Positions 58,258 to 64,000 of a DNA stretch of 64,000 nucleotides are shown here, piece after piece. The DNA lies in the NCBI RefSeq assembly GCF_019799965.1, contig NZ_JABGCJ010000009.1, positions 1 to 64,000 of the forward strand, given 5' to 3'. This stretch comes from Modestobacter italicus (GTDB taxonomy: Bacteria; Actinomycetota; Actinomycetes; Mycobacteriales; Geodermatophilaceae). The translations under genes and the position numbers were made by a program. The notes below the pieces were generated by a model that did no database searches, was not told where the DNA came from, and saw only the letters and a program-made list of their open reading frames with translations. Positions within the stretch are counted from its first letter, which is position 1. The number at the start of each line of letters is the position of its first letter.

Positions 58258-58941
58258 TCACCGGTCCAGGTGCTTGGCGGCCTCGCGGCGGGACAGCGGG
58301 CTGAGCTCGTGCTCGGCGAGGAAGCGGCGCACCCACTCCGGGTCGGTCTTGGCCAGGTCGCGCAGCGCCCAGCCGATCGCCTTGCGGACGAAGAACTCCG
58401 GGTCGCCGGCGTTGACCTCGATGACCTCGGCGAGCAGGGCGGTGTCGGTGCGCTGTCTCGCGCCCAGCTGGGCGGTGACCGCGCCGCGCCGGAGCCACCG
58501 GTCGGGGCTGCGGGCCCAGCCCTGGAGGACCGGCCGGAGCTGCGCCGGGTGGGCGAGCAGCAGGTCACGGACCCGGGGCTGGACGCCGTCGACCAGGTCC
58601 CACCACGCGCCGGTGGTGATCATCTCCTCGTACAGCGGCAGCAGCTCCAGTGCGCCGCGGGCCATCGGCAGGCCGGTGAGCGCGATGGCCGCGTGCCGTT
58701 CCTCCCGGGCGGCTGCCTCCCGCCACAGGGTGCGCGCCGACCGGTCGAGCTCGGCGAGCGTCGCCGGTGGGTGCGCGGCCGCGGCGTCCCGGACGTGCCG
58801 GCGGACGTCGGGCAGCCGCACGCCGAGGCAGGGCTCGTCCGTCTTCAGGTAGGCCTGCATGCCGCGGCCCCGCTCCGGGTCGCCGTCCGCGCGCAGCGCC
58901 GCCCGGACGGCGCTGACCAGCCCGGACCCCGGCGTCGCCAT
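58258..58941 (-). CDS. AlkD-like DNA alkylation repair protein
   Basis: 227 residues from ATG 58941 (MATPGSGLVSAVRAALRADG). All-helical HEAT-like repeats with the family blocks MQAYLKTDEPCLGVRLPDVR, AIALTGLPMARGALELLPLY, TTGAWWDLVDGVQPRVRDLL and VRKAIGWALRDLAKTDPEWV. AlkD-type glycosylases remove N3- and N7-alkyl purines. The long frame upstream to 59052 is Arg-rich and overlaps the leader of the divergent ThDP enzyme, so it is rejected. Confidence 0.88.
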   Translation of the reverse strand: MATPGSGLVSAVRAALRADGDPERGRGMQAYLKTDEPCLGVRLPDVRRHVRDAAAAHPPATLAELDRSARTLWREAAAREERHAAIALTGLPMARGALELLPLYEEMITTGAWWDLVDGVQPRVRDLLLAHPAQLRPVLQGWARSPDRWLRRGAVTAQLGARQRTDTALLAEVIEVNAGDPEFFVRKAIGWALRDLAKTDPEWVRRFLAEHELSPLSRREAAKHLDR

Positions 58942-59039
58942 GCGCGCATCCTGCCGCAGCCGGATCGCCGTGGGGGAGTGCCCGTGCCAGGCTGCCGGGG
59001 AGGCCGCCCACCGGTGTGCGGCGCGACGTGGGAGGCGAC

Positions 59040-60578
59040 GTGAACGGCGCACAGGCAGTGATCCGCACCCTGGTCGGCGGCGGGGTGGACGTCTGCTTCG
59101 CCAACCCCGGCACCTCGGAGATGCACTTCGTCGCAGCGCTCGACGACGTGCCGGAGATGCGGGCGGTGCTGACCCTGTTCGAGGGCGTCGCCACCGGTGC
59201 GGCCGACGGGTACGCCCGGATGACCGGCTCGCCGGCGGCCACCCTCCTGCACCTGGGGCCGGGCATGGGCAACGGGATCGCCAACCTGCACAACGCCCGA
59301 CGTGCCCGGACCCCGCTGGTCAACGTCGTCGGCGACCACGCGCTGACCCACAAGCGGCTGGACGCCCCGCTGGAGTCCGACATCGACGCGCTGGCCGGCA
59401 CGGTCTCCGGCTGGGTGCGGCGCTCCCTGGCCACCAGCCAGGTGGGCGCCGACACCGCCGACGCCGTCGCCGCGGCCACACGGGGCCAGGTCGCCACGCT
59501 GGTGCTGCCCGCCGACGTCTCCTGGAGCGAGGGCGGTGCGCGGGCCGCCGTCCCGGCCCGGCGTCCCACGCCGCAGGTGCCGGCGGCCGTCGTCGAGGAG
59601 ATCGCCGGCGTGCTCGGCGGCTCGACGGTGCTGTTCCTCGGCGGCGACGCGGTGCTGGAGCCCGGGCTACGGGCCGCTGCCCAGGTCGCCGCGGGCACCG
59701 GCACCCGGCTGCTGTCCCAGCGGTCACCGGCGCGGATGCAGCGCGGGGCGGGGCTGCCCGATGTGCTCAAGCTGCCCTATCCGCCCGAGAGCGCCCGCAA
59801 GCAGCTGGACGGCGTACGGCACCTGGTGCTGGTCGGCGCCGCCGAGCCGGTGGCGTTCTTCGGTTACCCCGGCATGGACGGCCGGCTGGTGCCCGACGAC
59901 TGCACCGTGCACGTGCTCACCACCCCGGCCGAGGACGGCGTCGCGGCGCTGCAGGCCTTGGCCGAGCTGGCCGCACCGGACGCCACTCCGCAGGTGGCGC
60001 AGGCCCGCCGTCCGGAGCTGCCCACCGGGGAGCTGGACACCAGGGCCCTCGCCGAGGTGGTCGGCGCGCTGCTGCCGGAGCGGGCGATCGTGGTCGACGA
60101 GGCGCTGACGAGCGGCCACTTCCTGCCCACGGCGACGGTCGGGTCGCCGGCGCACGACTGGCTGACCCTCACCGGCGGCGCGATCGGCCAGGGCATGCCG
60201 GTGGCCACCGGTGCCGCGGTGGCCTGCCCGGACCGGCCGGTGGTCTCGCTGCAGGCCGACGGCAGCGCGATGTACACGATCCAGGCGCTGTGGACCCAGG
60301 CCCGCGAGGGGCTCGACGTCACCACGGTCATCTGCGACAACAGCGCCTACGCGATCCTCGCCGGGGAGCTGGCGGCCGTCGGGGCGGCCGGCGGGGGAGA
60401 ACGGGCCGGCAAGCTGCTGGACCTGGGCGGTCCGGCGCTGGACTTCGTGGCGCTGGCCACCGGGATGGGCGTGCCGGCCACCCGGGCCACCACCGCCGAG
60501 GAGCTGGCCGAGCAGTTCCGCACCGCGCTGGTCGAGCCCGGCCCGCACCTGATCGACGCGGTGCTGCCACGCGGCTGA
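59040..60578 (+). CDS. ilvX: ThDP-dependent acetolactate-synthase-like enzyme (IlvX type)
   Basis: 512 residues. The PYR domain shows FANPGTSEMHFVAALDDVPE and the cofactor Glu in LTLFEGVATGAADGYARMTG; a central nucleotide-like domain follows, and the PP domain has LQADGSAMYTIQALWTQA with Asn in VICDNSAYAIL. The motifs follow the mycobacterial IlvX branch, a relative of acetolactate synthase and benzoylformate decarboxylase. No small regulatory subunit is nearby, so it is unlikely to be the biosynthetic IlvB. GTG 59040 has GGGAGG 4 nt upstream. The substrate is unknown. Confidence 0.82.
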   Translation: MNGAQAVIRTLVGGGVDVCFANPGTSEMHFVAALDDVPEMRAVLTLFEGVATGAADGYARMTGSPAATLLHLGPGMGNGIANLHNARRARTPLVNVVGDHALTHKRLDAPLESDIDALAGTVSGWVRRSLATSQVGADTADAVAAATRGQVATLVLPADVSWSEGGARAAVPARRPTPQVPAAVVEEIAGVLGGSTVLFLGGDAVLEPGLRAAAQVAAGTGTRLLSQRSPARMQRGAGLPDVLKLPYPPESARKQLDGVRHLVLVGAAEPVAFFGYPGMDGRLVPDDCTVHVLTTPAEDGVAALQALAELAAPDATPQVAQARRPELPTGELDTRALAEVVGALLPERAIVVDEALTSGHFLPTATVGSPAHDWLTLTGGAIGQGMPVATGAAVACPDRPVVSLQADGSAMYTIQALWTQAREGLDVTTVICDNSAYAILAGELAAVGAAGGGERAGKLLDLGGPALDFVALATGMGVPATRATTAEELAEQFRTALVEPGPHLIDAVLPRG

Positions 60579-60708
60579 GTCGTTCGGTGCAGTCGCTGTA
60601 ACCACTGGTTGCCGGGGCTGCACCGAGCCGCCGTCCGCTGGTCGCGCCCCGACGTTTCTCGATGATCAACGCCGGGCACCTCCCGTCCACCAACCGAGGA
60701 GGACCCCC

Positions 60709-61257
60709 GTGGACACCTGGCTGATCGTCGTCATCGTCGTGGCCGTGCTGGTCGTGCTGGCGCTCATCGCCCTGGCCATCGTCAAGCGCGGCGGCGCGAG
60801 CAAGGAGCGCAAGCGCGAGCAGGCGCGCGACCACCTGCAGGAGGCCCAGGTGCTCTCCGCCCGGGCGGAGAAGGACCAGGCGCTCGCCGACGAGCAGGCC
60901 GCCCGGGCCCGCCGGGAGCGGGCCGAGGTCGAGGAGCGCACCGCGTTGGCCGAGCGGGAGGCGCGGGAGCGCGCCGCGCAGGCGCAGCAGGAGCGGTCGC
61001 AGGCTGCCGAGCTGAAGGCCAAGGCGGAGAAGCTCGCCCCGGGGCTGGCGCAGTCCGACGGTCGGCACGCCCGCCAGGAGGAGGACGCCCAGCACGGCGG
61101 CGCCCGGCACGACGAGGGGCACGCGGTCGGGCACCAGGACGGGACCGTGCACCAGGACGCCGGCGTGCACCAGGACGCCGCCGTGCACCAGGACGCCGCT
61201 GTGAGCGAGGACGAGAACGTGCGCCGGGGCGGGGCGAACGGCGCCACCCGCGCCTGA
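60709..61257 (+). CDS. Membrane-anchored coiled-coil protein with VHQDA repeats
   Basis: 182 residues. One N-terminal helix (WLIVVIVVAVLVVLALIALA), then a charged coiled coil of about 85 residues (SKERKREQARDHLQEAQVLS; RERAEVEERTALAEREARER) and a His/Asp-rich tail with VHQDAG-VHQDAA-VHQDAA from a perfect-length 18-bp repeat. The function is unknown; the layout is common in actinobacterial stress or envelope proteins. GTG 60709 follows GAGGAGG. A strong terminator stands 14 bp after the stop. Confidence 0.7.
   Translation: MDTWLIVVIVVAVLVVLALIALAIVKRGGASKERKREQARDHLQEAQVLSARAEKDQALADEQAARARRERAEVEERTALAEREARERAAQAQQERSQAAELKAKAEKLAPGLAQSDGRHARQEEDAQHGGARHDEGHAVGHQDGTVHQDAGVHQDAAVHQDAAVSEDENVRRGGANGATRA
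61147..61200 (+). repeat. Three 18-bp tandem repeats in coding sequence
   Basis: GTGCACCAGGACGCCGGC, GTGCACCAGGACGCCGCC and GTGCACCAGGACGCCGCT follow each other and encode VHQDAG/A. They differ only at the last two bases. Confidence 0.9.
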
Positions 61258-61270
61258 CCGTTCTGCCCTC

Positions 61271-61307
61271 GACGGGCCGTCTCCCCGATGCGGGGAGACG
61301 GCCCGTC
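61271..61307 (+). terminator. Terminator with 17-bp stem
   Basis: GACGGGCCGTCTCCCCG (61271-61287), loop ATG, and its full complement (61291-61307), 14 bp after the stop of the coiled-coil gene. Confidence 0.9.
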
Positions 61308-61353
61308 GTGCGTCCGGTCTCCCTCGTCCGAGGGATGATGGTGAACCGCCGGA

Positions 61354-61384
61354 TTGTGAGCAACCGAAGGCGGGCAGTCATAAG
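61354..61384 (+). promoter_or_regulatory. Possible SigA-type promoter of the small lipoprotein gene
   Basis: TTGTGA (61354-61359) and CATAAG (61379-61384) are 19 bp apart in an unusually AT-rich stretch, about 30 bp before the start codon. Confidence 0.3.
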
Positions 61385-61413
61385 TCAAGCGTTCAACCAC
61401 TCAAGGAGTCGTC

Positions 61414-61818
61414 ATGGCTGCTCGTCTCGTCCGCACCGCTCTCGCCGCCGCCGTCCTCACCGGGACCTTCGGGCTCAGCGCCTGCGGCGCCACCGACGCC
61501 GACGCCGGGGCGTCGGCGGCCGAGACCCAGCTGGCGCGCAACGACCACGCCCACGACCTCGCCGCGGCACAGCGGGCCACACTGGTCCCGGTCGCCACCC
61601 GGCTCGAGCTGCTCGAGCGGGAGAAGCAGCGGGCCCTGCTGGCCGGCGCGGCCGTCACCGACGTGGAGCAGCGGATCGGCGTCCACCGCGACCTGGCCGC
61701 GTCGATCGAGTCGGCGCCGTCGGCGGAGGTGGTCCGGGTGCTGGTCGACGAGTCCGGCCTGGAGCTGGGCCCGGCCCTGGACGACTCAGCCGTGCCCACC
61801 GCCGTCGCCACCGACTGA
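61414..61818 (+). CDS. Small lipoprotein of unknown function
   Basis: 134 residues. The signal peptide MAARLVRTALAAAVLTGTFG ends with the lipobox LSAC (Cys 24). The mature part is helical (LARNDHAHDLAAAQRATLVP; RLELLEREKQRALLAGAAVT; VEQRIGVHRDLAASIESAP), Ala-rich and without enzymatic motifs. A good AAGGAG precedes ATG 61414. It is flanked by a terminator and by the promoter region of the tad operon and so is probably monocistronic. Confidence 0.75.
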   Translation: MAARLVRTALAAAVLTGTFGLSACGATDADAGASAAETQLARNDHAHDLAAAQRATLVPVATRLELLEREKQRALLAGAAVTDVEQRIGVHRDLAASIESAPSAEVVRVLVDESGLELGPALDDSAVPTAVATD

Positions 61819-61961
61819 CCCCGCCCGCGGGGCCGGTCGCCTGATCGGGTGAACCGCCGGGTGAGAGCGTCACGCTTCGTCCACAGGGCGCCCCGCGAGA
61901 CCGCTCAATCCCCTTACAGTCACTGGACTCAATCGTCCGATGGCTGGTCAGCGGGGGTGTC

Positions 61962-63200
61962 GTGCCGGCTCCGAGCAGTGCTGTCGACCTCGTCGACGGC
62001 GAGGTCCGCGAGCTCATCCGCAGGCGGGGTCTCGACCCGTTCACCGATCCGGCGCCCGTGCGGCTGCTGGTCCGCGACGTCGTCGCCGACTACGCCGAGC
62101 GGTCGCTGTCCTCGGCGCTGCCGCCGGTCGGTGACCCCGAGGGCGTGGCCCGCGACGTGCTCGACCGGGTGGCCGGGTACGGGCCGCTGCAGCGGTGGCT
62201 GGACGACCCCGAGGTCGAGGAGATCTGGGTCAACGAGCCCGGCCGGGTGTTCGTCGCCCGCCGCGGCCGCAGCGAGCTGACCACCACGATCCTCGGCGCC
62301 GGCCAGCTGGCCGACCTGGTCGAGCGGATGCTGCGCAGCTCCGGTCGACGGATCGACATGTCGACCCCGTTCGTCGACGCGATGCTGCCCGACGGGTCGC
62401 GGCTGCACGTGGTGATCCCCGACGTCACCCGCCGCCACATGGCGGTCAACATCCGCAAGTTCGTGCTCCAGGCCCACTCCCTCGACGAGCTCGTCGCGCT
62501 GGGCACCCTCACGCCGCAGGTCGCCCGGTTCCTGGAGGCCTCGGTCGCCGCGGGGCTCAACATCCTCGTCTCCGGCGGCACCCAGGCCGGCAAGACGACG
62601 CTGCTCAACTGCCTGTGCGCGGCGGTGCCGGCGCGCGAGCGGGTGGTCACCTGCGAAGAGGTGTTCGAGCTGCGGGTGCCGCTGCCCGACGTGGTGGCGA
62701 TGCAGACCCGCCAGCCCAACCTGGAGGGCGCCGGGGAAATCCCGCTGCGCCGGCTGGTCAAGGAGGCCCTCCGGATGCGCCCCTCCCGCCTGGTGGTGGG
62801 GGAGGTGCGACAGGAGGAGTGCCTGGACCTGCTCATCGCGCTCAACAGCGGCCTGCCCGGCATGTGCACGCTGCACGCCAACAGCGCTCGCGAGGCCGTG
62901 GTGAAGATGTGCACGCTGCCGCTGCTGGCGGGGGAGAACATCGGCCACGCGTTCGTCGTGCCGACCGTCGCCTCGTCCGTCGACCTCGTCGTCCACGTGG
63001 GCACCGAACCCAGCGGGCAGCGCCGGCTGCGCGAGGTCGTCGCCCTGCCCGGTCGCACCGAGGGCAGCGTGGTCGAGACCGGCGACGTCTTCACCACCCG
63101 GGACGGCCGGCTGGTGCGCGCCGACGGCTATCCGCCGCACCCCGAGCGCTACGCGGCGCACGGGTTCGACATCGCGGCCCTGCTCGGGGACCGGTCGTGA
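61962..63200 (+). CDS. tadA: TadA/CpaF-type secretion ATPase
   Basis: 412 residues. N-terminal domain (YGPLQRWLDDPEVEEIWVNE), then Walker A SGGTQAGKTTLLNCL near 204, the Asp/Glu boxes in VVTCEEVFELRVPLPDVVAM, and LRMRPSRLVVGEVRQEECLD and LPGMCTLHANSAREAVVKM with the catalytic His. It powers assembly of Flp/Tad pili. A GCGGGGG lies just before GTG 61962. The TACAGT at 61914-61919 may be a -10 for the operon. TadB follows, coupled by GTGA. Confidence 0.93.
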   Translation: MPAPSSAVDLVDGEVRELIRRRGLDPFTDPAPVRLLVRDVVADYAERSLSSALPPVGDPEGVARDVLDRVAGYGPLQRWLDDPEVEEIWVNEPGRVFVARRGRSELTTTILGAGQLADLVERMLRSSGRRIDMSTPFVDAMLPDGSRLHVVIPDVTRRHMAVNIRKFVLQAHSLDELVALGTLTPQVARFLEASVAAGLNILVSGGTQAGKTTLLNCLCAAVPARERVVTCEEVFELRVPLPDVVAMQTRQPNLEGAGEIPLRRLVKEALRMRPSRLVVGEVRQEECLDLLIALNSGLPGMCTLHANSAREAVVKMCTLPLLAGENIGHAFVVPTVASSVDLVVHVGTEPSGQRRLREVVALPGRTEGSVVETGDVFTTRDGRLVRADGYPPHPERYAAHGFDIAALLGDRS

Positions 63201-64000
63201 CGCTCTCCGGTGGGCTCCTCGGACTGGCGCTCGGTGTCGGGCTGCTCCTGGTCTGGCGCAGCGGCAGCCGCGCGCCGGTCCGCCGGGCAGCACCGCCCCG
63301 GACCGGACGGCGGCACCAGCTGCTCGCCGCCGCCGGGCTGACCGGGATCAACCCGGCCCAGCTGCTCGCGCTGCAGGTCGCCCTGGGGCTGGCCGTCACC
63401 CTCCTGGTCCTGGTGACCACCCAGACGGTGACCATCAGCCTGGCGTTCGGCGTCTTCGGGGCGGCCGTGCCGCACCTGCTGGTGCGCCGGCTGGCGGAGA
63501 AGCGGCGGGCCGACCTGCGCGAGGTGTGGCCGGAGGTGGTCGACAACCTCGCCTCGGCGGTCCGGGCCGGGCTGTCGCTGCCCGAGGCGCTGTCCGCCCT
63601 GGCAGTCCGCGGGCCCGAGGTGCTGCGCGGCTCATTCGTCCGGTTCGCCGCCGACCACCGGTCCAGCGGCCGGTTCAACGACGCGCTCGACCGGCTCAAG
63701 GACGACCTGGCCGACCCGGTGGGCGACCGCATCGTGGAGACCCTGCGGGTCGCCCGCGAGGTCGGCGGCAGCGACCTCGGCCGGGTGCTGCGCACCCTCG
63801 CCGCCTTCCTGCGCGAGGACGCACGTGCCCGCGCCGAGCTGGAGACCCGGCAAGGGTGGGTGATCCAGGCGGCCCGCCTGGCGGTCGGTGCGCCGTGGGT
63901 CGTCCTGCTCCTGCTCGCCACCCAGCAGCAGACCCTGACCGCCTACGACTCCCCGGTGGGCAGTGCCCTGCTGCTCGGCGGCGGTGTCGTCTGCGTCGTC
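63197..64000 (+). CDS. tadB: TadB-type pilus assembly membrane protein, partial
   Basis: The reading frame is open to the window end (268 codons seen). Three helices near the N-terminus (LLGLALGVGLLLVWRS; AQLLALQVALGLAVTLLVLV; ISLAFGVFGAAVPHLLVRRL) precede the type II secretion F domain: WPEVVDNLASAVRAGLSLPE, FNDALDRLKDDLADPVGDRI, REVGGSDLGRVLRTLAAFLR. It is the inner-membrane platform of the Flp/Tad pilus. The GTG overlaps the tadA stop (GTGA, 63197-63200). The 3' end is cut by the window. Confidence 0.88.
   Translation, partial: MTLSGGLLGLALGVGLLLVWRSGSRAPVRRAAPPRTGRRHQLLAAAGLTGINPAQLLALQVALGLAVTLLVLVTTQTVTISLAFGVFGAAVPHLLVRRLAEKRRADLREVWPEVVDNLASAVRAGLSLPEALSALAVRGPEVLRGSFVRFAADHRSSGRFNDALDRLKDDLADPVGDRIVETLRVAREVGGSDLGRVLRTLAAFLREDARARAELETRQGWVIQAARLAVGAPWVVLLLLATQQQTLTAYDSPVGSALLLGGGVVCVV

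Noticed and set aside
1-64000. tRNA, rRNA or riboswitch genes
   Set aside because: I looked for cloverleaf-like and conserved RNA patterns by eye and saw none that I could support; a covariance-model search would be decisive.

Overview
The window is very GC-rich, densely coded actinobacterial chromosome with strong third-position GC. It carries a SigA C-terminus almost identical to the mycobacterial one, a DUF222/13E12 HNH gene, a CrtI-type desaturase, a spore-photoproduct-lyase-like radical SAM gene and a small Ser-x-x repeat protein. Together these suggest the Geodermatophilaceae (Blastococcus, Modestobacter or Geodermatophilus type). The family is inferred from gene content, not from a search.

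Region 1 (1-13.2 kb) is housekeeping: the sigA tail, a DMT exporter, a dTDP-rhamnose-4-epimerase-like SDR, 3-methyladenine glycosylase I, DUF3117, leucyl aminopeptidase, an orphan Rv0909-type antitoxin, two proteins of unknown function, an ABC exporter preceded by five TCAGGG repeats, a CrtI-like oxidase, a DUF6461-like protein and a lipoprotein NodB deacetylase.

Region 2 (13.4-18.7 kb) is a compact integrative element of about 5.3 kb. It has a phiRv1-like serine integrase, a rolling-circle-type Rep with a coupled 71-residue protein, a hairpin-rich non-coding segment, and unrecognised cargo: one 268-residue protein, and a two-gene pair facing it that encodes a membrane coiled-coil protein and a small FlgT-C-like protein. 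It has split a DUF222/HNH gene. The halves at 18737-20070 and 13186-13417 rejoin in frame at one Leu codon, restoring the HNH motif. The N-terminal half also carries a separate frameshift. phiRv1 of M. tuberculosis uses the same kind of target (REP13E12).

Region 3 (20.2-33.5 kb) holds DUF2252, two GNATs, a second ABC exporter, an App1 phosphatase, an LLM oxidoreductase coupled to an Spl-like protein, DUF350, EamA/LysR divergent genes, an L7/L12-like membrane protein, a zinc dehydrogenase and a GGDEF protein.

Region 4 (33.5-49.2 kb) follows the mycobacterial order around sigE: glgM/glgC divergent, a LigT-like protein, an O-methyltransferase divergent from sigE-rseA-htrA-tatB, mrp, then DUF1003 and an MgtE-N/CBS protein. 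Inserted among them are AzlCD and a TetR/DHA2 exporter pair with a doubled palindromic operator.

Region 5 (49.3-64 kb) holds PhzF, EamA, a CitE-like lyase, a DUF4190 protein, a lipoprotein, a two-gene GT2-GtrA/GT39 envelope glycosylation operon, a quinone-oxidoreductase-like protein, the Ser-x-x repeat protein, an AlkD-like protein, an IlvX-like ThDP enzyme, a membrane coiled-coil protein, a lipoprotein, and the start of a tad/Flp pilus operon (tadA-tadB) that runs off the end.

Two themes recur. Many starts sit exactly 6 (sometimes 7) nt after a TANNNT-like hexamer, as expected for leaderless mRNAs. Most convergent gene pairs are separated by compact hairpins, some built from the two stop codons themselves. 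No tRNA, rRNA or CRISPR array was seen.
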